64,000 bases of DNA from Aquilaria yunnanensis (Eukaryota > Streptophyta > Magnoliopsida > Malvales > Thymelaeaceae): the NCBI GenBank assembly GCA_039654915.1, contig CM077599.1, positions 65,710,501 to 65,774,500 of the forward strand, read 5' to 3'. The number at the start of each line of letters is the position of its first letter. Position 1 is the stretch's first letter. Positions 12,258 to 22,687 of this stretch are shown one piece after another. The notes beneath the pieces are model-generated. The model searched no databases and was not told where the DNA came from. It saw only the letters and a program-made list of their open reading frames with translations. The position numbers were made by a program, and so were the translations under genes.

Positions 12258-13350
12258 GTAAATTAATAAGAATTAACACAAGTAAGATGAAAGACAAAAG
12301 CTTTAGAAAATATATTTCTCAAATCAACATTTGCAAAACAACAATCAATTCTTTCAAGAATTAAAATCCTCCACTTTTGAAAATCATTCTAAATAAATTT
12401 ATATCTTTTAAACCAAAATCTAACAAATTGCAACCATCAATGAAAATCATGAAAAGAAGCACTTCTAGAAGCATTAATCACATGCAGACCAAATTTATTA
12501 AACAAGCTTAGTTATTTGTTAAAGTTATTAACAACCTACCTAGGACCTTAAAGTTATCATTCAAAATTTTTATTCCCTCAAATAAAATAATCTTCCAAAA
12601 AGAACATATATCTAGCATAAACCATATTCCATTAGAAGACCATTTAAGTCTGCATGATAAACATCATCAAATCCTAAGCTTTCACTTAAATCTTTCCATG
12701 CACTTCCCATGTACAAGTTTCCACAACACCAAGCACAACTAGGCGATGGATTGGTACAATGTCTCTAGTGGAATTCTTAAAGAAGGTTTATATAAAACCT
12801 TGCGATTCCAAACCATGATTTTCATTTTATGATCAATTAGTATTTTCCCTACTTACCGTTCAGTGATCACCACTATTGATATGACTTTTTTCCTTCTCTT
12901 CATCCTTGGGAATCTCCTTTGGCAATTTGAGCACTTAATCGAATCTATGCATAAAGAAATCTCCATTGCTCCGTACACACAGATGAACTTCTCCATGCAT
13001 CTGAGGAAACACTTGGATTTTATAGAGTCTGAAATATGAACATTGATAATATAGTACAATTTCCAATACTCATTATTGTTTAGCTACAAGTTGTTCAAAA
13101 GGTTGCAAATCTTGAGTTTGACATAAAAAATGATTATCTTTTGTTAGAATTTTCAATCTCAAATGATCACCTTTTACACCATTGTTGGGTTGAGTTGCTA
13201 TACACAAGTATATTTGAATCATTATTTATCACATCATCTTGTAGAGTTAGGCTAGAACCCTAAATTAACCATTAAATTTTCACAATTTGTTCATCATCCC
13301 TTCAGCTTTTTTTTTTTTTTTTTACATTTACCCATCAAAATTAATTTGGT
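12258..13350. other. Unassigned interval; weak Copia integrase-like stretch on minus strand
   Basis: No clear gene. The minus-strand open stretch at 13059-12853 includes NVHISDSIKSKCFLRCMEKF, which loosely resembles the 'HI.DSKRSKLD.KS.KCIFVGY' block of Copia integrase C-termini. If real, it could be the upstream part of the Copia remnant at 7990-9391, with the hAT between. The rest is AT-rich, with a 17-base T run near 13307-13323. The assignment is tentative. Confidence 0.3.
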
Positions 13351-15155
13351 TATTAGACACTTCAAGTTACAATCGATGGGAGCAAAAATATGCAGCAAAT
13401 AAATAAAAGTGAAAAATTATGACACATGAGATTTATGAGGTTTAGCTTTTCAAAATAATAAGAATTAGAAAATGTTTTTGCCACAGCCTTTCACTCTTGG
13501 CATATAATCGTCTCATCTCTACTTGCTCATAACCATCATTTTTTTCCCTTTATACATTTGGCTTCTCTATCTCACACATACATCTTACACATACAAACCA
13601 TATAGAAATTAGCTGTTTAAGGTACCTTACTAAGAGTAGACAACAAACACTCTCTTCATCACTCAATACCTAAAAGACACCCTACTACATAGTGAACATT
13701 CTTTACATAATGTACACCTTTATTTTCTTGGTGATGCACAAGGCAAACATATTGGCATAGTGCACACACCTTCTCTAGTTGATGATGCCCAAAGGGCAAG
13801 CACACTAAGCAAATAAATTATGATGACTATTTATAACCATTAAGTGCCTCTTCCTTCTACCCAACTTGCATCAATGTGATGTACCATCAATTGTAAACAC
13901 ATGAACTTCTTTTCTACTTCTCACAAGCATGAAGCAGTCTTAGTGTAAAAATGCACACTACTTTTTGGCCTTTCACATGCATGTAGGGGTGTAAGTTAAA
14001 CCTAAAACCTGATTTCTTACACAAAAAAGTCAGATTTGGGTTAGTTTTATGTTTGGAATTTAGCTGTTTTCGCCCAACCCGACCCAAAACTTGGTGGTCT
14101 AAGTCAGTTTGGGTCGTGTTAAACCCAACTAACATGTTTGAACCCAATTTCCCAACCCGTATTTATAAATAAGTACTACGCAACCCTTATAATTACCCAT
14201 TGGCCCATCCACACACACCCTAAGTTCCTTACCCTAGTATTTTCCTCACTACCTCTCTAAACTCCTACTGCCCTCCATTTTGACCTTCATCTTCAATTCG
14301 CCACCACCAAGGGCAGACTCACCTCTTCGTCATCACTTTACCCAATTGTTTGTCACGCGCTTTACTCTCACAATTGAGTCTTGATCTGTTGGCCATTCTT
14401 TATTATATTGTTAGGCACTCAAAACCAATCTCACACGATGGTGCAAGGGACCTAAGTACTAGTTCAAAAGCCAAACTCACATGCATATCTTCTTTCCCAC
14501 CATGCCATATGGAGGCATTATCTGTTATCCCTAGATGAGGTGCTTGATTTCCAATATCCCTTAGCTATTCTCTAGAGTCCCAGCTTTAATTATGTACTAT
14601 ATTTTCCAATTGAAGCCCCGGTCTATCTTTAGGTTTGTTTATTTTTACTCAATTTAATAAATTTGAGTCAAATTTTGTTGAGGTTTTATTGATAAAAACT
14701 ACACTATAGAGCAATCGGGTTGGCCCAATTTTAGTCAATCTAAACCTGATTTATTTGGGTTTAGGTCAAGTCGAGTTAGAGGGTGACTAGGTTTCGAGTT
14801 TGGTTTATTGTTTACAAAGAAAAGTATGCATATTTCGGGTCAGATTTTGACCCAAACTTGAAATTTCAACCCGACTTTTCATCCTTACATTCATATAGCC
14901 CTCATGCTGTAAACACACAAACTACTTTTTGGCCTTTCACATGCATGTAGCCATCATAGTGCAAACACACAAACTACTTGCCTGCACTTTTCTCCATTGT
15001 AATCTAGCTGGTCAAGATATTTGGTTCCACACATGCAAGCAAATACTCCCCAAAAAAATTAGGACAACTCTTTGTATACTTCATAATTACCACATATGTG
15101 CAAAACTACCATGAAACTCCTCATGGGCTTGAATTTATGCTAATTTGCCCCAACA
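13351..15155 (-). repeat. 3' LTR of TRIM-like element, enlarged by insertions
   Basis: On the minus strand it starts TGTTGGGGCAAATT at 15155. The outer end is diverged and I place it near 13351. It holds a 904-bp MITE at 13986-14889, and about 250 bases (13680-13925) absent from the partner LTR. The unit with CTACTTTTTGGCCTTTCACA occurs three times (near 13958, 14921 and partly 14967), so the LTR also carries a short tandem duplication of about 55 bases. Confidence 0.65.
13986..14889. mobile_element. hAT-like non-autonomous element nested in the LTR
   Basis: It starts GGGGTGTAAGTT and ends TCATCCTTACA, an imperfect inverted pair. The flanks TGCATGTA (13978-13985) and TTCATATA (14890-14897) match at six of eight bases, fitting an hAT 8-bp duplication, and the LTR sequence joins properly when the element is removed. 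Subterminal regions are rich in GGGTT and AACCC blocks, as in many plant hAT MITEs. The interior (14160-14560) has no recognised ORF. Confidence 0.65.
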
Positions 15156-15166
15156 ATCCCCACCTT
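15156..15166 (-). other. Polypurine tract of TRIM-like element
   Basis: The minus strand reads AAGGTGGGGAT immediately before the 3' LTR start TGTTGGGG. Its position and purine content are as expected for second-strand priming. Confidence 0.65.
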
Positions 15167-15539
15167 ATCGCATATTCATCTTTCCATACTTCAACAAGAC
15201 CACTACAACATGAAAAATGCAATTCTCCACGTAGTCGACTCCACTTCAAATTAAACACCTCAATCTGCCAATCCATCTTTAGATATGTGAAAGATCTAGC
15301 CATCCACATCACCATTTTTCTGTTATCGGCCTACTTAAGATTGATTGCTTTACACACCTCATTTAATCTTCATGCTCCACTTTGGCTAGAGATATCCGCA
15401 CCATATTCCACCATGTCAGGTAGTCACCATAGATGGGATAACATATGCCTATATTGGAATTACACCAATTGGATTCTCTTCATTGGGCACTTCATCACTA
15501 GGTATAATGTTTGGCTCTACTACACCATTAGGAATAGCC

Positions 15540-15557
15540 ATCGACTCTAATACTAGT
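15540..15557 (-). other. Primer-binding site (initiator tRNA-Met type)
   Basis: The minus strand reads ACTAGTATTAGAGTCGAT directly after the LTR end TTAACA. It differs from the common plant retroelement primer site TGGTATCAGAGCC at a few positions. It sets the element's direction. Confidence 0.75.
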
Positions 15558-16041
15558 TGTTAAGACCAAGCCAATGGGCACCCATAACAAATAAATAAAA
15601 GTGCTATATTAAAATACATGAGATTTATGTTGTTTGACTCTTCAATTAGCCTATATCCACAAATAGAAATAGCCATTAATAACGACAAAATAATAAGAAT
15701 TATGAAAGGCTTATATTATAGTCCTTCACTCTTAGCATATAGCCTTCTTATTTCTCTCTTTATGGCTTCATACAATCATGTTGCTGTTATAGTGTAAACA
15801 CGCAAATTTTGTTTTTCACACTTTACATGCATGTAGCCATCACTGTAAGCACACAAACTACTTTTCTCCACCTTTCTTTGTTTTCATTTAGGTGGTCAAG
15901 ATATTCGGCTTCTTACATGTAACCAAAGACTTATCATAAAAATTGGCACAATTTTCAGTCAACTTCATCAATTATTCATATATTTGCAAAATTACCATGC
16001 AATTGCTCATGGGCTTGAATTTCTACCAACTTGCCCTAACA
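15558..16041 (-). repeat. 5' LTR of TRIM-like element
   Basis: On the minus strand it starts TGTTAGGGCAAGTTGG and ends TTGGTCTTAACA (TG...CA ends), 484 bases. It aligns with parts of 13351-15155, for example the CTCATGGGCTTGAATTT, GGTCAAGATATT and CACATGAGATTTATG blocks. It carries two copies of a unit containing ACATGCATGTAGCCATCA, where the other LTR has three. Confidence 0.8.
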
Positions 16042-16046
16042 GTTAA

Positions 16047-16650
16047 GACGGTTGTGTGAGATGAAAAAAAAACCTGAGGGGGGTGAGATTGGTGATTTAG
16101 AAATGAGGCTGTTGAACTCATTGCACTTTAGGCTGAAGACTAAGAGCTTAGTGACTGTATCAAATGAGCTGTTAAGTTGCAGGACTTCAAGGACATGTCA
16201 AAAGACACAAATCTTTATTTTAATGCAAATGCCTAAAAAAAAAAAATCTTAGTGAAACTATTCTTTTCCCTTTCCTATGTTAAACGCCTCCGTTCTTTCC
16301 CTGAAATCCCACAAGATATGAAACTTTGTAATTACGAAAAATTAGTAAAGAATAAAAAAATGTTAAAAAGAAAATCCAGTGAAAAATCCTTGTCCTTTAA
16401 TACATAGAAATGATGGGTATTTAGTGTTCATGTATTGCCATAAGTGACCACCTAGTGACCGATTGGAGACCAAAGATGTGGTGATCGATTAATGACCACC
16501 TTTATCGGCTGTTCATAAGTAGAAAGCCAACTAATTGATGACCCATTCTATGGTCAGTTTTCTGCTTTTCTCTTGAAGTGAATTTAGTAAACTGCAATGA
16601 TCTTAATTTAACTAGATGAGACGAATTAGTTTTGTGGAGACCTTATTTAC
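16047..16650. other. No gene seen
   Basis: Includes an A-run at 16061-16069 and another near 16237-16247. The 66-codon open stretch at 16052-16252 is lysine-rich and unlike any known family. A block at 16445-16560 repeats 'GTGACC/GACCACC/GACCGATT' motifs irregularly. I see no coding or RNA signal. Confidence 0.5.
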
Positions 16651-17182
16651 GGGTAAAAAACACTATTGGTCCCAAGCCTTTAATTACAGTAGCAAATCAG
16701 TCTCTAATCTTCATTTCATTGCAAATTGATCTCAAACCTTTATAAGTCACTGCTAATTGGTCTCTAACTCTAGACAGGCACAGAAATCCAACTTATAAAG
16801 AAAAAAAGTTGATAGTTTAAATTTCCTATTAATTGTTAGAGAAAATTATGACACTATTTGAACTTTTGAAAAACAATTACTAAATAGTTAGAATTAGAAT
16901 TTGAAAAGTTAATTTCAGATAATTTGTAAGAGTTAATAAATTCAAACCATTCAGTAATTGTCTTAAAATAAATTCAAATTATGTCATTACTTTTCCCAAA
17001 GTTAATAAATAATTTAAACTATCAGTTTTTCTTCTCTATAAATTGAGTTTTTCTATCTGTTAGGGTTGGGGACCAATATGCAATGAATTATAAAGATTTA
17101 TGACCAATTTGTAATAAAATGAAAGTTAAGAACCAGTTTGCAATGGGAGTTAAAGATTTAGGACCATTGGTGCTACTTACCC
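16651..17182. mobile_element. Fold-back MITE, family A, intact copy
   Basis: The left end GGGTAAAAAACACTATTGG and the inverse of the right end GGGTAAGTAGCACCAATGG form terminal inverted repeats, followed by further inverted blocks with 'TTTCATTGCAAATTG' and 'CCAATATGCAATGAA'. The flanks CTTATTTAC (16642-16650) and CCTGTTTAC (17183-17191) agree at seven of nine bases, which fits a Mutator-type 9-bp duplication. No ORF. A second copy, split by insertions, lies at 49581-62974. Confidence 0.75.
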
Positions 17183-17191
17183 CCTGTTTAC

Positions 17192-17879
17192 TTTGGGTAA
17201 GAATCAGAATGTTTGTGCGCAATAGTTGGATAACTAATAAGACGTAAACAACTAACAAAGTACTAGTCCCTCTTTGAGTTTTCAAAAAAGTTTTAACATC
17301 CTATAGCTTGATGGGCAGAATTCAAATGATTTGACCTGCGAACTAAAACAAAAGAAAAATTCAAGAGACAAATTCGTGAAAGTTCAATGTCAGGTATATA
17401 TGCTAACTGTCTTGGGTCAGAATCTTTACGATTACAAGAGTTGTAACGGTTAAAAGGATTTATGGGGAAGCTACGGGATAAAGTGTCTACTGTATGAAAT
17501 CTTAAAGGACTTCAGTTGTAATTTGATCACTTCTAGATACTTGGTATTTTAAAGTGCAGCGTTATTTGAACAGCGGATCTTCTACTAGTGATGTTCTCTT
17601 GCATTTAATGTCCCATTTCCCTCCTTGCAGCCTACATCACATATACACAAAGAATAAACAATTACAAAAATATAAAAAAAAAACCAAAAATTAGTTATAA
17701 AGCGCACTATGTGCACAACACTACACCCATAGTTTTGTAATATTTATAAAACTATCATAGAGTCATGAACAATACATCTTATGAAATAAATGATGCATTT
17801 TACAAGACCTTCATCGTGACTTGAATAACAAAACTTACAAAATGACTAACATTTTTTATAATACTGACACTGCTTCTTG
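17192..17879. other. No gene seen
   Basis: Mixed-composition sequence without recognisable coding potential. A short palindrome GCGCACTATGTGC occurs at 17702-17714. The stretch with GTGACTTGAATAACA near 17817 grades into the array that follows. Confidence 0.4.
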
Positions 17880-18250
17880 AGCAGCACAACATATAAAATC
17901 AATATCATTTTATCGAAGAGTAAGTTTGTCTGAATGAAATGACATTCTTTTTTAATTGAATAACATTATTTATAAATAGTATTTCTTACGAAAAAGACAA
18001 CATTAGTTTCATATGTATTAAACAACATTTTTTATTAAAGAAATAACATTATTTATAAACAGCATTTCATTACAAAATAAATGGCATTTTTTAGAACAAT
18101 AAAATTGTATAAATTGAACAACATTTATTACTGAAAGGAACAATATTATTCATAGAACATCATTTTTTATGAAGTGGGTAATATATCATATAACAACAAA
18201 TTTATATGAACTGAATGACATTTTTTTTAGTGGAATAACATTATTATCTT
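17880..18250. repeat. Degenerate tandem array (AACATTATTTATAAA-type units)
   Basis: Successive imperfect units of roughly 55-65 bases share AATAACATTATTTATAAA, AGCATTTC and ACAACATTTTTTATTAA blocks (clear copies near 17960, 18045, 18120 and 18170). Units are strongly diverged, so this is an old minisatellite or the subterminal repeat zone of an unrecognised element. It does not encode protein. Confidence 0.6.
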
Positions 18251-18551
18251 ACTAACTTTATATTGTTAAGAGGAAAAATATTACGTGTGTGTACAAGTAA
18301 AAGCAGGTAACTGCCTGGAAGCTACTTGAAGTGAACCCCGACAAGGGAATCACCAAAGGAAAAAAAGGGGGAAGAATAGAACAAAAAACAAAAACAACTT
18401 TATCTGTTACAGACATAGAGTTTAAGTATGCTTCTCACAGCATCAAAAAACAGTTGAAATTAACCAAATCTTAGTCAAATCATATCTTCATTAACTAACA
18501 TATGTTTAATTGATGTATGAAAAATAATTGGCTAGGTCGGCGGTCGCTTTG

Positions 18552-18560
18552 TATATAAAG
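18552..18560 (+). promoter_or_regulatory. TATA-like motif upstream of an unassigned open stretch
   Basis: TATATAAAG in a comparatively GC-richer context (preceded by GGTCGGCGGTCGC). It lies about 290 bases before the first ATG of the open stretch at 18848-19045. In plants a TATA box usually lies about 30 bases before the transcription start, so transcription from here would give a leader of some 250 bases. Speculative. Confidence 0.3.
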
Positions 18561-18847
18561 AACATGCTCACATGCATTTTGACGCTTCAACATACATACT
18601 TCTCGTGGCTAGCCCGATAAATAAGGGGTTATCAATTTATTAGCAATTATGATCAGCCTAAACCAACATAAATAATTCTGTGTTTGTTACAAAAACAAAA
18701 GGCAACAATTTGATTACTTGGTAATTAAAAATCAATGGAGAATTAGTTTTATAATGAAGTTCACCTATCTACTTTTAGGATTATAATTTTGGATCATCAA
18801 TTTCTGTGGGTTCTACTACAGAAATAAATAATCCGGATGGAGCTGTC

Positions 18848-19045
18848 ATGGCCGTGAGGGGTCAAAATGCAGTTTTTCCTGCTTTTATGAAATGTAAACC
18901 ATATAAAAGTAATATCGAAATTAGTACATGTGACGGTCTCAGAGGTTTCAGGATCTTGCAATCCAAACTGGTCTTCTGGTCAAAGTTTCTAGACGAAGAG
19001 CATGCCATATTGTTGATCTGCCAACAAAAAGGATACGTTGAATAA
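18848..19045 (+). CDS. Unassigned short open stretch (possible exon or gene relic)
   Basis: 66 codons from ATG to a TAA stop. The frame stays open upstream to about 18780, where it would read GSSISVGSTTEINNPDG. Residues include AVMAVRGQNAVFPAFMKC and QSKLVFWSKFLDEEHAIL. The stretch is less AT-biased than its surroundings and belongs to no transposon family I recognise. The composition and a TATA-like motif upstream suggest a low-copy genic relic, but I cannot name a family, and the antisense frame is open for a similar length. It could be chance. Confidence 0.2.
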   Translation: MAVRGQNAVFPAFMKCKPYKSNIEISTCDGLRGFRILQSKLVFWSKFLDEEHAILLICQQKGYVE

Positions 19046-19065
19046 GGAACATTTTTTAAAGCCAC

Positions 19066-19959
19066 GCATGAGGCATATGTGAAAACCTTTTTTATACTCT
19101 AAAATGTGAATTAAGTTTTAAAGGGGGACGACTTATTATCCCTAATCAAAAGTGACCGTATGGAAATATATTTTTCAAAAATTAAAAGCTATAATTTGAT
19201 TTTTATTTTAGATAAAGGAGTAATTAGTAATATTAGTTGTCTTTTGTGCTTTGGCATAAGACTTTGTTGAATTTTTCACATGCGTGGGTGCAAAAATGTG
19301 GGGTTAGGGGTTATGATGGAGCTTGAGACTGGGAGAATAAACTTTTTATTGTCAGCCCAAAAGGGTTCCAATTACAAAGTATTTCATGCTACATTCATAT
19401 ACCAAGTATTTTCTTTTTATATTCCCTCTCTTCCATGTTTTTTTTATACATTTGGATTTGGTGCATGGTTTAAGATGTGATCAATTTTGTTACATTTTCC
19501 AACTTTGGCCTCTTACCTGAAATTCATCAAAGTTCGTGGTAGATTCAAAAAATTTTGAAAAAATAATGACTAAAATGAAGATTTTTAGAAAGCATGGAGA
19601 TGAAATTGTAATTATTTTAAAAAATAAGGACTAGTATTGTAATTTTGAAATAAGAGTTGAGAACAATGGTAATAAAATAAATTGAATTAAAAAAAACTTA
19701 CTACATATATCTGAAAATGATATAAAGATTCAATAAAGTTTTCATTTCTGATAAAAAATTATATAAAGAATTTAAGGCCTAAAATAGCAATTCAAATGCT
19801 AGAAAGGATGTAATATGAAGGGAGTAAATCTTTTTGATTTCAAGCATTACGCCTCCAAAAGATACTGATTCTTTACATTTGATAAGTGGTGCTGCTCAAG
19901 ATAGTTTAGTAACATTGGCGGAACGGTTATTGACATCTTTTAAATTAATTAGGTCTCTG
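19066..19959. other. No gene seen
   Basis: AT-rich sequence. The open stretch at 19280-19480 ends in hydrophobic residues coded by T-rich DNA and has no family match. Near 19600-19640 there are GTAATTATTTTAAAAAATAA-like blocks typical of decayed intergenic DNA. Confidence 0.4.
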
Positions 19960-20325
19960 GTTTGCGTGCATGAATTTTTTTTTTTCACTGGTGTTTTTTT
20001 TTTTTTTTACCAAGCTAGTTTTATGAATTTTAGGCCCAATAACATTTTAAATAATTCAGTAAGCACATATATATCTTAAGAAAGAATAGGTGCTTGGAGC
20101 TAATGGAACAAGAACCTGGAACAAGGAACAATTACTTATGTTCGAGTGCACGGATTGTTTTTGCACTGGTGTTTTGTTTGTTTTTTTTTTTCCCACGAAG
20201 CTAGTTTTATGGATTTTAGACTCAACAAATTTTTAAACTTTATACTGAAAGTGTCTATATATGTTGAGAGAAAATAGGTGCTTGGCGCCTATGGAACAAG
20301 AAGATAAAACGACGAAACAACTAAT
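19960..20325 (+). repeat. Direct repeat, two diverged copies of about 180 bp
   Basis: Copy 1 (about 19960-20135) and copy 2 (about 20140-20325) share, in order, CACTGGTGTTTT, a T run, AAGCTAGTTTTATG, ATTTTAGRCYCAA, AATAGGTGCTTGG and ATGGAACAAGAA. They are adjacent and in the same orientation, with several indels, so this is an old tandem duplication or the start of the array that follows. Confidence 0.7.
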
Positions 20326-20590
20326 TAATAACAAAACAGGAAGAAGAATTTAAAGAACAAGTAAAATAGTAGTAGAGAGTAGTTATCAAACAAACATAAG
20401 GAATAGTTAGATTTGCTAAGGGACACAAAAATATGTTAATGGAAGAACTATAATCAACAAAAATTCAAAAATAAAAAGAACTTAAAGAATGAGTAGAACA
20501 GGAGTAGGAGTAGGCGGTAGTTATTGAATAAAAGGAAAGTTAAGGGAATGCTTATAGATAAGTTAAATTTGAAATTTTAATTTTAATTTT
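20326..20590 (+). repeat. Degenerate array of GAACAAGTA-type units, left part
   Basis: Two units of about 130 bases share GAAGAATTTAAAGAACAAGTA, AGTAGTTATCAAA and CAAAAATA blocks. The same units resume at 21530 beyond an inserted block with a CACTA end, so the array was split. Confidence 0.6.
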
Positions 20591-20769
20591 GATTTGTTGT
20601 TTTTTAGGACAGGCTATTGGAAGATTCAAAATTTTCACCCTTTTTTTTCTCGCCTTGAAAAAATCAGATTTAAATTTTTTGAATGCCTATTTTCAATGGT
20701 TTCAGAAAATGAAAAATTTTTCCTTCCACTTCTTTTCGCCCAAAAAAATTTAAATTCTTTACACCACCA

Positions 20770-21175
20770 TTATAAAACCCCTTCCTCTCTACCAAAATCT
20801 CAATTTCACTCCAACCTCCACACATCTCTTTGTTTCACATGAAATTATATCCATCCCTCAATATAACTTTTTTCTTCTCCTTCATCTTCTTCTTTCCTAA
20901 CTCTTTCTCACCATTTATTTCCTTTCTCCCTCTATACCTCTCACCATATTCTTCTTCCTCCTCCTCTTTTCTTCCATAACTTTCTTTTCTTTTTCACTTC
21001 CCTCTTCATTCTTTTTTCTTCTTCTTCTTCTTCGTCTTCTTCTTCTTCTTCTTCTTCTAACTCTTTTTTTCCTTTTCTTCTTCTTCCTCCTTCTCCGTTT
21101 GTTTCACACCATACTATTCATTATTGTTTTCTCCCTCACTTTTTTCTTCCTCCAATTTAGTTAGATCCTTTTTTA
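20770..21175 (+). promoter_or_regulatory. Promoter-like TATA box with pyrimidine-rich leader and TTC microsatellite
   Basis: TTATAAAACCCC at 20770-20781 is a strong plant TATA context. It is followed by a long C/T-rich leader with ACTCCAACCTCCACA and a (TTC)n tract at about 21014-21059 broken by one CGT. This resembles a plant promoter and 5' UTR. No coding sequence follows before the CACTA-like end at 21528, so it may be a captured promoter within that element or the promoter of a lost gene. Confidence 0.35.
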
Positions 21176-21179
21176 AAAA

Positions 21180-21528
21180 AAAAATTTTGAACGGGGAACT
21201 ATTAGAAGATGCCCTACGCCAAATTTAGACAGCTTGCCTTGGGGAAAACAGCCAACCACCTTTCTGGCGGCTCACTATCAAAAACCAGCTGGCCATTTTC
21301 CTGGCATCTAACCTTGGAAAATGACCGACCAATTTTATGATGGCATGTTGTCAATAAACGGCCATTCTGGCCAACTTGGCCAAACCTTTTCTGACAACTG
21401 ATTTACCAACGGCACCGTCGGAATTTTTTCTAGCAAACATTAACCAGCGGTCAAGCTATTGAAATTGGACTTTTTCTATAGCACATCGCCACAAAAGTCC
21501 GTCAGAAAAATGCCTTTTTCTTGTAGTA
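21180..21528. mobile_element. CACTA (En/Spm-type) terminal fragment
   Basis: The right end reads TTTTTCTTGTAGTA, and its complement TACTACAAGAAAAA is one base from the usual CACTA terminus CACTACAAGAAAAA. Inside are GC-richer subterminal blocks with repeated TGGCCA and CGGCCATT motifs and 'CCGTCAGAAAAA', typical of plant CACTA ends. I do not find the left terminus, so its left limit is unknown; it may reach about 20590. No transposase is present. Confidence 0.6.
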
Positions 21529-21529
21529 G

Positions 21530-21960
21530 AAGAAGAATTCAAGAAACAAGTAGAATAGTAGTGGGAAGCAATTATTGAATAGCATAAGAAACAATATATT
21601 TGTCAAGGGCCACAAAGATGAAACAATTATAATCAACAAAAAACAACAAAAGAGAAAAGAACAAGTAAAACATAAGTAGGCAGCAGTTATTAAATAGAAT
21701 AAAAGTTATATTTATTAAGGAACAACAAGATACAACAAGGGAACGAGTGTAATAAGCAAAAAAAACATGGAAAAAAAAGATCAAGGAACGAGTAGCACAC
21801 ATGTACGAGTAACAAGAAGGTGTGTCCTATATACAAACAAAAGTTATACAGAGAACCGTAAAATTATCAAGGAACAAGAACATATATACTTTTAAATTGT
21901 AAAGGGAACATATATATATTGCCAAAGAATAGATAATAATCAATAATTGAACAAGAAGAA
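21530..21960 (+). repeat. Degenerate array of GAACAAGTA-type units, right part
   Basis: Starts GAAGAAGAATTCAAGAAAC and repeats AACAAGTARAAYA, AGCAATTATTGAATAG and AGGCAGCAGTTATTAAATAG blocks that match 20333-20560. Units decay beyond about 21800 into short 'AAGGAACAAGAA' pieces. Confidence 0.6.
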
Positions 21961-22321
21961 GAGAAGATAGGACAAATAATGCAGCAGTAAATAATTGAGC
22001 TGTGACATTATCATAATTTATAATAAATCATGGCATGAAATAGTGAGTTGCACCACAATGATATTATCATAATTTATAGAAATTTGAGTCATAATGATAA
22101 TTTCATAAATAATTAGAAATTATAAGTTGTTCTGGGATGCATGGTATAAAGCCCGGCCCATGATACAATTACTCGGGGTCTTTGAGCGCAAAAGGTTAGT
22201 GCCCCTGCAAAAAGTTTCTTGAAATAAGGTAATTAAACAGTATTTTCTTTCAAGAAAAAGTTTCAGCTGGGCTTAGTGGAAGTTTACAACTAAGCCGCTA
22301 AACTTGCAAAACTAGAAATTT
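21961..22321. other. No gene seen; short local repeats
   Basis: A block ATTATCATAATTTATA occurs twice (near 22008 and 22065), with a third partial copy at 22096. The rest is AT-rich with no coding signal. Confidence 0.45.
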
Positions 22322-22333
22322 AGTTTTAAAATG

Positions 22334-22687
22334 AGTAAATTGTATTAAATGGTCTCTAACCTTTAGTTATTATTTCATTTTAGTCCCTAACCTATTAAAT
22401 GTTATTTTTGGTCCTAAATATATTAAAATTATTTCATTTTGGTCCCTCACCAGATAAAATTTATTAACTCATAATAATTATCTGATAGAAACTTTTAAAA
22501 TTTTAATTTAAATATTCGGTTTTCCAATTTTTGGTTTACAAATTGGGACCAAAATGAAACATTTTCAATAGATTTAGGACTAAAATGAAACATTTTAATA
22601 AGTTTAGGACTAAAACAGAACATTTGATAGGTTAGGGACTAAAAGAAAATAATGACTAAAGGTTATGGGCCATTCGTGAAATTTACT
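22334..22687. mobile_element. Fold-back MITE with about 110-bp inverted repeats
   Basis: The left arm (AGTAAATTGTATTAAATGG, then TAACCTTTAGTTATT, TTAGTCCCTAACCTAT) is mirrored by the right arm (ATAGGTTAGGGACTAAAAG, AATGACTAAAGGTTA, GAAATTTACT). Exact flanking copies of AGTTTTAAAATG occur at 22322-22333 and 22688-22699. Twelve bases is longer than the 8-11 usual for Mutator-like elements, so part may be coincidental. 354 bases, no ORF. Confidence 0.85.

Larger units (their letters stand above)
13351..16041 (-). mobile_element. TRIM-like LTR element (two LTRs, about 400-bp non-coding interior)
   Basis: Two related terminal blocks, 13351-15155 and 15558-16041, flank an interior of only 402 bases. 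On the minus strand the interior begins right after the 5' LTR with TAGTATTAGAGTC, a good match to the initiator tRNA-Met primer site TGGTATCAGAGCC, and ends with a purine tract AAGGTGGGGAT next to the 3' LTR. These two sites fix the orientation and show a true LTR element. The interior has no gag or pol, which fits a TRIM or an internally deleted Copia. The 3' LTR is expanded by a nested insertion and extra sequence. A 5-bp duplication (GTTAT near 13349, GTTAA at 16042) is only suggestive. Confidence 0.75.

Noticed and set aside
15098..15550. 150-codon plus-strand open frame.
   Set aside because: It spans the end of an LTR, the polypurine tract, the interior and primer site of a minus-strand TRIM-like element. 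It has no family motif and is on the wrong strand.
17702..17714. Short palindrome GCGCACTATGTGC considered as a Helitron 3' hairpin.
   Set aside because: No CTRR terminus follows and no Helitron 5' end or Rep/helicase sequence is seen nearby.
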